From Candidatus Sabulitectum sp. (GTDB taxonomy: Bacteria; Fermentibacterota; Fermentibacteria; Fermentibacterales; JCC-6): DNA of 5,583 bases. Positions 1 to 5,552 of the stretch are shown here, piece by piece. The first letter of the stretch is position 1. Every line of letters begins with the position of its first letter. Position numbers and translations under genes: made by a program. The stretch covers positions 1 through 5,583 of the forward strand of contig JAOZRM010000191.1 in NCBI GenBank assembly GCA_029940175.1, in the 5' to 3' direction. The notes under the pieces are model-generated. The model was not told the origin of the DNA, searched no databases, and saw only the letters and a program-made list of their open reading frames with translations.

Positions 1-247
1 TTTCGTTGGAAATTACCGCTGACGCACCCATCCCCAGGCCGATGGAAATACTGGTAATGAACATTACAACTGGAAATGTGTACCCCATTGCCGCAAGCTG
101 TTCGCTGCCCAGTTGCCCTATGTAGAATGTATCAACAATGTTGAACACAACCATACCGACCATACCAGCCATCATGGGGATGGTCAGCTTGATCAGTTGA
201 GGCAGTATCTTCCCCTCAGTAAGTTTCGCTCGTCCGGCAGCAGGCAT
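1..247 (-). CDS. MATE-family multidrug/cation antiporter, N-terminal part only (cut by left window edge)
   Basis: Only the first 82 codons are inside the window; the rest lies beyond base 1. The N-terminus begins MPAAGRAKLTEGKILPQLIK and continues into a hydrophobic stretch with PMMAGMVGMVVFNIVDTFYI, then GQLGSEQLAAMGYTFPVV. The pattern of a short polar tail, LTEG, a Pro-containing first helix, N-x-V-D-T-F-Y-I-G-x-L-G and L-A-A is the typical start of MatE proteins. These are inner-membrane carriers of about 450 residues with 12 helices that expel drugs or organic cations in exchange for Na+ or H+. The visible part covers helix 1 and most of helix 2. The ATG at 247 is preceded by GAAGGG (256-261) with 8 bases between, which supports this start. 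The substrate cannot be told from this fragment. The gene lies downstream of a terminator and has a candidate promoter of its own, so it is probably transcribed separately. Family assignment is confident, function beyond that is not. Confidence 0.85.
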   Translation of the reverse strand, partial: MPAAGRAKLTEGKILPQLIKLTIPMMAGMVGMVVFNIVDTFYIGQLGSEQLAAMGYTFPVVMFITSISIGLGMGASAVISNE

Positions 248-255
248 CAGTACGT

Positions 256-261
256 CCCTTC
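256..261 (-). promoter_or_regulatory. Ribosome binding site of the MATE gene
   Basis: GAAGGG on the minus strand, 8 bases before the ATG at 247. It matches the anti-Shine-Dalgarno sequence and fixes the start codon, since no other ATG, GTG or TTG nearby is as well placed. Confidence 0.7.
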
Positions 262-336
262 AGCAATCTCATAACATCTGCAGCATTTGCAAATGAATAG
301 AGATTAACTGGGCTTTAAGAAGACAGCTCCATTTAA

Positions 337-366
337 ATTAGATATGCGCAATCCCGAATATATCAA
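337..366 (-). promoter_or_regulatory. Candidate sigma70-like promoter of the MATE gene
   Basis: On the minus strand TTGATA (361-366, five of six to the -35 consensus) is followed after 18 bases by TCTAAT (337-342, five of six to the -10 consensus). A start near 330 would give a leader of about 80 nt. A nearby TTGACA (375-380) is a perfect -35 hexamer but has no -10 at 16-18 bases, so the TTGATA pair is preferred. The region is AT-rich and chance matches are easy, hence the low confidence. Confidence 0.3.
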
Positions 367-447
367 CTGTACAATGTCAATTTCTTTAACTGCCGGATCA
401 AGCTTCACAGTTCCTGCAGAGTTGTTTTATGGCAGACCGAATATGAA

Positions 448-478
448 ACAGACCGCCCCTGAAAAAGGAGCGGTCTGT
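448..478 (-). terminator. Hairpin terminator of the secreted-protein gene
   Basis: Two 12-base arms, 448-459 and 467-478, flank a 7-base loop. In the minus-strand RNA all 12 positions pair, one of them as a G-U wobble (457/469). In a plus-strand RNA the same position would be a C-A mismatch, so the hairpin is built for the minus direction. It begins 15 bases after the stop codon at 494-496. The U-tract after the stem is short (GUUUC after the paired arm, then mixed sequence), while five U residues sit in the loop, so termination may be partly Rho-assisted or the element may act mainly as a 3' end protector. Confidence 0.7.
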
Positions 479-493
479 CCGAATTGAATTGAA

Positions 494-1312
494 CTAGAAA
501 CTTGTTTTAATCTCGCCCCAGGTGGTTCTGGAAAGGCCGGTTGCATAGTCTCCGACTTCTACTTCGTGAACCCGCTTGGTCACGAAATCTGCCAGGAAGA
601 GTGATTCATTTGATCCGGAGGCGTCTACCTGACCGCATGAAAGACCTAATACGAAATCGCCACTTGGCCAGCCGTTCAGGGGAATACTCTGAACGAATGT
701 CCCTCCGATAGTGTATACTTCAATCGTATAGTAAGTGCTTGTTCTGAGAACAAAAAGGTGACCCCATCCTAAAGCTGTTCCCATGTTGGCGGCGCCTGAG
801 ATTGAAGTGAATACGTTGTGAGACGTTCCGTTATAAAAGACAACTTCAGGGTCTCCGTGACTGCTCAGGTAGACGTTGTTGTTGTTCCAGTCAACAGTAC
901 AGCCATCGGTGTAGTTTGCCGCGGAGTAATAATCCGGTAAACTTCCAGCGTGAGTTCCTGTAGCTGGATCAATCATTTTAGTGTACACTGAATACTGATC
1001 ATTCATAAGCAGGTACTTCGTTGAACCGTCAATGTAACCGTATCCGATGTCAAAAACCCATGTCAGATCAGAAGCTACTGGCAACCAAGTGCCTGTTGAC
1101 ATGGTTACAGGGTCCATAGTTGTGTATGAGATAGATCCGGATGTAATCGGACCTGCTACCCAGATCAGTCCGGTGTCCCAGTCCATTGCAAGCCCTCTTA
1201 CTCCGTTGGCCGGTTGACCCGCGAGGGCCTGACTGCGCAGAATATCGCCCGGAGCACCATACGCAAGGAATACTGTAAGGAATATTACCAAAATCAGACT
1301 CATCTTTTTCAT
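494..1312 (-). CDS. Secreted beta-propeller-like protein of unknown function
   Basis: A 272-residue protein with a classical signal peptide: MKKMS, a hydrophobic core LILVIFLTVFLAYG, and a likely signal peptidase I cut after A-Y-G at residue 19. The ATG at 1312 is chosen over an in-frame ATG at 1411 because GGAGG lies 5 bases upstream and the signal peptide then sits at the very N-terminus. The mature part is rich in Gly, Thr, Ser and aromatics. It contains about five loosely repeated units some 45 residues apart: GVRGLAMDWDTGLIWVAG (37-54), WVFDIGYGY..KYLLMND (85-105), DGCTVDWNNNNVYLSSHG (136-153), MGTALGWGHLFVLR (177-190) and VLGLSCGQVD..SLFLADF (221-243). This G-h-D-W-x-x-x-x-h-a-h pattern is typical of NHL, YncE or SMP-30-like beta-propellers. 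No catalytic residues can be named. The protein ends in TTWGEIKTSF, a tail that may be a sorting or folding element. Location is inferred to be periplasmic or extracellular. Its own promoter and terminator suggest a single-gene transcript. Confidence 0.8.
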   Translation of the reverse strand: MKKMSLILVIFLTVFLAYGAPGDILRSQALAGQPANGVRGLAMDWDTGLIWVAGPITSGSISYTTMDPVTMSTGTWLPVASDLTWVFDIGYGYIDGSTKYLLMNDQYSVYTKMIDPATGTHAGSLPDYYSAANYTDGCTVDWNNNNVYLSSHGDPEVVFYNGTSHNVFTSISGAANMGTALGWGHLFVLRTSTYYTIEVYTIGGTFVQSIPLNGWPSGDFVLGLSCGQVDASGSNESLFLADFVTKRVHEVEVGDYATGLSRTTWGEIKTSF

Positions 1313-1316
1313 TTTA

Positions 1317-1323
1317 CCCTCCC
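1317..1323 (-). promoter_or_regulatory. Ribosome binding site deciding the start at 1312
   Basis: GGGAGGG on the minus strand; its GGAGG core (1318-1322) is 5 bases from the ATG at 1312. It is the reason for rejecting the longer reading from 1411, which has no such site and would hide the signal peptide behind 33 extra residues. Confidence 0.8.
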
Positions 1324-1419
1324 ACTGATTAAGAAAAAACAGCCGGGCAAAGGAATGAAAAGAAACTAAAGAAGATTTGATGAGTGCTTCAGATCTTTCC
1401 TGATGCCTCACACTTACTA

Positions 1420-1448
1420 ATAATGCTCAGTCTTTCTGTCCCTGTCAA
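1420..1448 (-). promoter_or_regulatory. Sigma70-like promoter of the secreted-protein gene
   Basis: TTGACA (1443-1448, perfect -35) is followed after exactly 17 bases by CATTAT (1420-1425, four of six to the -10). Transcription would start near 1413 and leave an untranslated leader of about 100 nt before the ATG at 1312. The leader is markedly pyrimidine-rich. The -35 box overlaps a short inverted repeat, TCAAC-TCCT-GTTGA (1445-1458), that could be an operator. Confidence 0.5.
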
Positions 1449-1532
1449 CTCCTGTTGATTAACAATGAAGACCAGAGATTGAACGATAATGATTGTCGGG
1501 GAACAGTGTTATTACTCTACCTGAATGAGCTA

Positions 1533-1697
1533 TTAGTCGTTAAGCTCAACCAGTTCCTCACTCATGGGCTTCAAGGGTTTTGTGAAAAAGATGTATTTTA
1601 CCTGGCACTGAAGTGCAAGATCAGGGCTTGGATTGTACTCCCAAAATTTTAGAAGAAGTTTGGAGCGTAGTCTAATGGTGGAAAGGTTTATTGCTAC
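1533..1697 (-). pseudogene. Possible gene remnant: 54-codon open frame with no start codon
   Basis: On the minus strand a frame is open from just after a TAA at 1698-1700 to a TAA at 1533-1535, followed at once by TAG. Its translation includes KFWEYNPSPDLALQCQVKYI and then FFTKPLKPMSEELVELND. It has the composition of a normal protein C-terminus, with an acidic helical end and tandem stops. There is no ATG, GTG or TTG start except one TTG and one ATG within the last 16 codons, and no ribosome binding site for the longer reading. I do not recognise the family. A 55-codon open frame can occur by chance, so this is a weak call. If real, it would be the 3' end of a decayed gene once placed between the two present genes. 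Confidence 0.2.
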
Positions 1698-1728
1698 TTA
1701 TCAAAGGTTACTACGCAGTACAAATTAT

Positions 1729-1742
1729 ATACCCGAAGATAT
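1729..1742 (-). terminator. Small cUUCGg hairpin after the stop of the large gene (weak terminator or 3' end)
   Basis: Two bases after the TAG at 1745-1747 the minus-strand RNA reads AUAUC-UUCG-GGUAU, a five-pair stem (one U-G wobble) closed by the very stable C(UUCG)G tetraloop, then AUAAUUUG. The stem is short and the U-run is only three, so it is a poor intrinsic terminator by itself. It may act as a 3' stability element. Confidence 0.3.
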
Positions 1743-1744
1743 CT

Positions 1745-4700
1745 CTATTCTGAACCAGCTTGATACGGTTCCCAGTGGGAGGGCCATGGAAGGTCATCTA
1801 TGGAATGACCTGCAGCGAGCAATTTCTGCCTCAGGTCAATAAACCCGTCGAAGTTATCAATTCCAAGTTTCATTTCAGAAGCAGTGCTGTAAGACTTCAT
1901 GTAATTCAGCTTCGCCTCTTCAATATTGTTCTCAAGGAAACACACGCAACCCAGGTTGGCGTAGATGCTTGAGCTCGCAATTGTACTGTCGGTTTTATCA
2001 TATATCTTTAAAGCCTGTTCATAAAATTCCCGGGCTTTTGATATTTGCCCCTGCCTGTAACAGACGTTTCCAAGATTCCCAAGAACGTTTCCCTCCATAC
2101 CGACATTTCCCATTTTGCGGTTAATATCGAGAGCCTTCTCATAGTGTGATCTGGCTTCATCCTGCCTATCCTGTTCAGCGTAAAGAATTCCAAGGTTTGA
2201 AAGAATATTCCCCTCCATGAGAGTGTCCCCAATTTCGCGTACTATTTTCAAACCTATGGTAAAGTTACTCAGTGATTCATCGTATTTCTTCCGGTTCATT
2301 AAAAGAATTCCCAGGTTGCCAAGAATTATTCCCTCAGAGCGGCGGTTCCCCAGCTCCCTCTGCATATCAAGGGATTGCCTGTACGAGTTTTTCGCTTCAT
2401 CAAGAATACCCATCGTCCACAGAAGAGAACCGGTATTTGCCAAAACATTGGCCTCAGTGATACGATCCCCTACCTTGCGGGCAATCTCAGCAGCTCGAGT
2501 GTAGTATTCTCTTGCCCCGGTCATTTCTCCTCTTAGTTTCTGCATTACGCCCAGGTTCATAAGTATGATTCCCTCAGAACTTAAGTCTCCCGTTTCACGG
2601 TGTATCTCAAGTGCTTTTTCAAGGTACTCCACTGCTTTATCTACCTGTCCCTGATTTCCAAGCAACCCGCCCAGATTTCCAAGCACAATACTCTGGAAAT
2701 GGCGATCTTCTGCAGCATTTGCCAGTTCAAGGGCCTTGTTCATGTTTTCCAGTGCAGCCTTCGTGTCTCCGGTGCACATGCCCAGGGCACCTCTTTTTTT
2801 AAGTGCTATTGCCATTTTCAGATCTGATCCAGTTTTGCTTGCAAGGTCAATCATTCGCTGAACTGTTTTACGCTGTTCTTCCCGGTCAGCCATAGTATCC
2901 AGTGCTTTCTCCCTGAAGGAAAGCATTCTGAATACACTTTCATCCAGTTGCGCACCTGATTGTTCTTCTGGAAGAAGATTTTCAATTCTTCTTGAAATTT
3001 TCAGCTGCTCCTCGCCTACGGAGCGTTTCATGCTTTTGAAGCCCCACTCTATTGCTTTGCTCTTTTCGTCGGCTTTGTCATAGTGATGCATTAGAAAAAC
3101 TGAAATGCTGTCCAACTCGTCGGGAAACATCTCTTCCATAGACTCCGCAGCGGCTCTGTGCAGCTTTTTCAGATTTGCTTCGATAATGCTGGAATAGGCA
3201 GTGTCATGAACAAGAATGTGTCTGAACAGGTATTTTTTCTCGAAAGCAATCAGTTCACTCTGAAGCATCTGCTTTTGCTCAAGACCGTCGAATACATCGG
3301 TATGGCTTCTGCTTAGGTAAAGCCTCTCTACAAGTTTCCAGTAAAGCTTCAACTGAAATTCAATTCCAAGCACCGAGGAGTTCTGAAGCACGCTTTTCCA
3401 GGATTCGGGCAGTCTGTCAAGCCGTGACTGTATTAACCCGGTAAGACTGTCTGGAACGGAGAGTTCCTTGAATGAAACATCAAGTTTCCATTCTTTTCCT
3501 TGTTCCACCAGTACACCTCGTTCAGTAAGATCGAATACCAGTTCCTCAAGATAGAAAGGATTCCCACTGGAACGGCTGAGCAGGAACCGTACCGTTGGTT
3601 CGTAAACACAGTCAACACCGGTCTCGCTCAGGGATCCAAGCAGTTTTCTGACAAGTTCCCTGGAGGCTGGTTCATCAACCTCGGATACTTCGATCAGGTT
3701 ACAGGAAGTAACTGCAGAGTTGTATTTGAACTCTATTTTACTGCCATCTTCCTTCTCTGGTCTGTGAATTAGAATGAAGAGTATGGGCTGTTCTGTTATG
3801 CAGTTCTCTGCAAGAGTTTTCAGTATCTGTCTGTCATTATCATCCAGCCAGTGCACATCTTCAAGAACCACAACCAGCTTCCCTTTGTGCGAAAGGGCTT
3901 CAAGCAGTTTTCTGAACGCAACTTTTGTTTCAAGTGAAATGGCTTTTGCATTCAGCTGTTCCAGCCGACTGTCATCTGTATCAATTGAAAGCAGTGATGC
4001 AAGGAAGGGCGCTGACTTGGTTAGGGGTTCACCGCAGGCTCCCAGCTTCTCAAGGAACTGGCTGTAATCCTGGCCGGCTCCTCGCTGGATGTCAAGAAGA
4101 TTTCTTAGAATTTCCGTCCAGGCCCAGTATGGAGGTTGAGCAAAGGAAAGAGAATGACCCCTAAGCACTACATACCCCGGCTCAGAGCAGTAGTTTTCCA
4201 GGAACTCATGCACCAGCCGTGATTTTCCAATACCGGCCTCTCCCTTTACACTAACCACCTGGTGCCTGGCTCCACCGTAGCTGTTCAGACCAATCCCTGT
4301 CTTCTGTTTCTCAAGCAGATCGCTCAGCCGGGCCATTTCATTCTCTCTACCTACAAATGGTGACAGTACTGACATTCCACTTAAATCAGGAGGTACACAG
4401 TTGTGGTCAGTTAACAGGTAAATATCATTTGATTTTTTGCTCCAGGAATACTCATTCTGATACAGCGAGTGGATAGCTCCGGTAACTGCAAGTGACCCTG
4501 AACTGCTTTCTGCAAGCTCCCTGGCGGTGAGCAGCAGAGAGGACCCGTCAATACCGGACTCATCAACAAGAACCATTCCGGATGCCACGCCCAGGCCGTA
4601 GTTAACTCGCAGATCCCTGTTCTGCAGCACAGAGTTCAATTCATCGAAGCCCTTTATGAGCAAGCCAGCGCAGCTTAAGGTTCGGCTGCCATCGTTCTCC

Positions 4701-5398
4701 CGGGTCTGCTCCAAACCGAAAATACACCGGTAGCTGTCAAGCGACAGCCTTTCCAGGTATCCGTTGTAAAAGAGTGCATAACTTTCAATAAGGCCGGCAA
4801 CAGTTTTTGATACAGCCATTCGAATCGATGAAGCAGTCTCCCTGTCCGGCATTTCTGCATTGATGTGCAGAGCATAAACATTTCGTCTCTCACCCGGCTG
4901 TAGTCGTTCGGTATCTCTTCCCAGATTGTCAAGCTCATATTCAAGCCCGGCCAGGTCATCGGCAAATCGTGATGAGATCACATCCAGATCAAGCTCAGAC
5001 TCTGCCTTCAAAGCCTCGTATAATTCTGCAAGCCTTCTATCAAGCGAAACATCAGTAGCGTCATTCCACTGATGAGCCGATATGTAGTACTGCATCCACT
5101 TGGAAAGCCGCACCTTTTCCAGCAGCAGCGGATGTATGGGGATACCCCGGGAAACAGCCCTCTCCAGCTCACGGCGTACCTGTGGAGACTGGTTGGAATG
5201 TCGAGACAGCAGCAGCACCATACATGAAGCAGAATCAATTCCGTCAATGATGGACTCTGCCCAGTCACAGGAGGAAAGTATATCCCTGGGCGCTATCCAG
5301 CACCGTTCACCTCGCCCCTCAAGAAACGACACAACATGTGAAGCTACATCCTTATCCTGAGAAGCATGGGAGACAAACAGAGTACCTGTATGATTCAC
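1745..5398 (-). CDS. TIR / degenerate cyclase-like / STAND-AAA NTPase / TPR multidomain protein
   Basis: A 1,217-residue, probably cytosolic, single-gene signalling or defence protein. Residues 6-113 form a TIR domain: FVSHASQDKD (8-17), CWIAPRDI (33-40), and VRREL with Glu77 in the place of the catalytic glutamate of NAD-cleaving TIRs. A helical linker follows. Residues 169-329 match class III nucleotidyl cyclases (GERR start, LDSYRCIFG, LRVNYGLGVASG, TAREL), but Asn180 replaces the first metal Asp and Leu289 the transition-state Asn; Asp221 and Arg293 remain. The AAA_16/STAND NTPase starts at FVGRE (348-352), with Walker A GEAGIGKS (386-393), Walker B VVVLED (509-514) and HWLDD, Arg546 after the next strand, and GNP (612-614). 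A winged-helix region (about 648-690) and a helical connector with RHILVHDTAY precede eight TPR units (859-1177) and a 40-residue tail. STAND proteins switch by ligand-driven ATP-dependent oligomerisation. I infer that TPRs sense and TIR acts. The start is GTG at 5398, 5 bases after GAGG; GTG at 5404 overlaps that site. Confidence 0.93.
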   Translation of the reverse strand: MNHTGTLFVSHASQDKDVASHVVSFLEGRGERCWIAPRDILSSCDWAESIIDGIDSASCMVLLLSRHSNQSPQVRRELERAVSRGIPIHPLLLEKVRLSKWMQYYISAHQWNDATDVSLDRRLAELYEALKAESELDLDVISSRFADDLAGLEYELDNLGRDTERLQPGERRNVYALHINAEMPDRETASSIRMAVSKTVAGLIESYALFYNGYLERLSLDSYRCIFGLEQTRENDGSRTLSCAGLLIKGFDELNSVLQNRDLRVNYGLGVASGMVLVDESGIDGSSLLLTARELAESSSGSLAVTGAIHSLYQNEYSWSKKSNDIYLLTDHNCVPPDLSGMSVLSPFVGRENEMARLSDLLEKQKTGIGLNSYGGARHQVVSVKGEAGIGKSRLVHEFLENYCSEPGYVVLRGHSLSFAQPPYWAWTEILRNLLDIQRGAGQDYSQFLEKLGACGEPLTKSAPFLASLLSIDTDDSRLEQLNAKAISLETKVAFRKLLEALSHKGKLVVVLEDVHWLDDNDRQILKTLAENCITEQPILFILIHRPEKEDGSKIEFKYNSAVTSCNLIEVSEVDEPASRELVRKLLGSLSETGVDCVYEPTVRFLLSRSSGNPFYLEELVFDLTERGVLVEQGKEWKLDVSFKELSVPDSLTGLIQSRLDRLPESWKSVLQNSSVLGIEFQLKLYWKLVERLYLSRSHTDVFDGLEQKQMLQSELIAFEKKYLFRHILVHDTAYSSIIEANLKKLHRAAAESMEEMFPDELDSISVFLMHHYDKADEKSKAIEWGFKSMKRSVGEEQLKISRRIENLLPEEQSGAQLDESVFRMLSFREKALDTMADREEQRKTVQRMIDLASKTGSDLKMAIALKKRGALGMCTGDTKAALENMNKALELANAAEDRHFQSIVLGNLGGLLGNQGQVDKAVEYLEKALEIHRETGDLSSEGIILMNLGVMQKLRGEMTGAREYYTRAAEIARKVGDRITEANVLANTGSLLWTMGILDEAKNSYRQSLDMQRELGNRRSEGIILGNLGILLMNRKKYDESLSNFTIGLKIVREIGDTLMEGNILSNLGILYAEQDRQDEARSHYEKALDINRKMGNVGMEGNVLGNLGNVCYRQGQISKAREFYEQALKIYDKTDSTIASSSIYANLGCVCFLENNIEEAKLNYMKSYSTASEMKLGIDNFDGFIDLRQKLLAAGHSIDDLPWPSHWEPYQAGSE
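1868..2824 (-). repeat. Eight tandem TPR-coding units with a 120-base period
   Basis: Within the large gene, residues 859-1177 divide into eight units of 40 residues (the first has 39). Each begins near Asp or Asn, runs through a core like S-E-G-I-I-L-x-N-L-G and closes with A-x-x-h-Y-x-x-A-L-x-I-x-R-x-x-G. The Asn-Leu-Gly core is kept in units 2, 3, 5, 6, 7 and 8 and is Asn-Thr-Gly in unit 4. Such regular arrays form a right-handed superhelix that binds peptides or proteins. The close likeness among units 2-7 points to internal duplication. The DNA shows the same period, with recurring blocks complementary to gg-aat-at-tct-tgg-caa-c. Confidence 0.9.
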
Positions 5399-5400
5399 TG

Positions 5401-5407
5401 TCACCTC
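5401..5407 (-). promoter_or_regulatory. Ribosome binding site overlapping an alternative GTG of the large gene
   Basis: GAGGTGA on the minus strand is a seven-base match to the anti-Shine-Dalgarno complement. Its GAGG core (5404-5407) is 5 bases from the GTG at 5398. The GTG at 5404 is inside the site and has no ribosome binding site of its own, so translation most likely begins at 5398 and the protein starts M-N-H-T-G. Confidence 0.7.
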
Positions 5408-5452
5408 AAATCAAAAAACAGCATTAAAAGAAATACGACACAAAACCCTGTG

Positions 5453-5481
5453 ATTATGCAAGGAACATCATTCCCTGACGC
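5453..5481 (-). promoter_or_regulatory. Weak candidate promoter of the TIR-STAND gene
   Basis: CATAAT (5453-5458, five of six to the -10 consensus) is preceded after 17 bases by GCGTCA (5476-5481, three of six to the -35). The poor -35 suggests low basal expression or need for an activator. It would give a leader of about 50 nt. No better pair was found between 5399 and 5583. Confidence 0.25.
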
Positions 5482-5506
5482 AACAATACTCAAAATGACG
5501 ATCAAG

Positions 5507-5552
5507 CGTTATCAGCGTGATACACGCCCCGTCCTTATGGACTTTAGGGGTG
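5507..5552. promoter_or_regulatory. Two adjacent inverted repeats upstream of the TIR-STAND gene
   Basis: The first is TATCA-GCG-TGATA (5510-5522), a perfect odd-length palindrome extended by CGT (5507-5509) and ACG (5524-5526) with one extra base. The second pairs GTCC (5531-5534) with GGAC (5539-5542) around TTAT, and CACGCCCC (5523-5530) with GGGGTG (5547-5552), with a four-base bulge. They share bases 5523-5526, so the two folds may compete. They could be the 3' end of an upstream transcript or an operator. Confidence 0.35.

Larger units (their letters stand above)
1313..1744. other. 432-base intergenic region between the two complete genes
   Basis: No convincing complete gene lies here on either strand. 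Reading on the minus strand it holds a small UUCG hairpin straight after the large gene's stop codon (1729-1742), a start-less open frame that could be a gene remnant (1533-1697), a promoter (1420-1448), a pyrimidine-rich leader and a ribosome binding site (1317-1323). Short plus-strand open frames in 1455-1842 lack ribosome binding sites, and the rightmost of them runs into the antisense of the large gene; they are not taken as genes. No strong terminator for the large gene is seen. Confidence 0.6.

Noticed and set aside
375..380. Perfect TTGACA on the minus strand as a -35 box
   Set aside because: No -10-like hexamer at 16-18 bases; the TATATT present is only 12 bases away.
1313..1411. N-terminal extension of the secreted protein to an ATG at 1411
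   Set aside because: It would bury the signal peptide behind 33 residues, lacks a ribosome binding site, and its ATG lies at the predicted transcript start.
1605..1616. Palindrome GCACT-GA-AGTGC
   Set aside because: A two-base loop and no U-tract make it unlikely as a terminator, and no second copy was seen nearby.
1661..1681. tRNA-like 5' half (TGGAGCGTAGTCTAATGGTGG)
   Set aside because: It resembles a D-arm region, but no anticodon stem, no GGTTC-like T-arm and no closing acceptor arm follow within 80 bases.
1455..1842. Short plus-strand open frames
   Set aside because: No ribosome binding sites, no recognisable domains, and the right part is antisense to the end of the large gene.
1868..2824. 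CRISPR-like or other DNA tandem repeat
   Set aside because: The 120-base periodicity is explained by the in-frame 40-residue TPR units.
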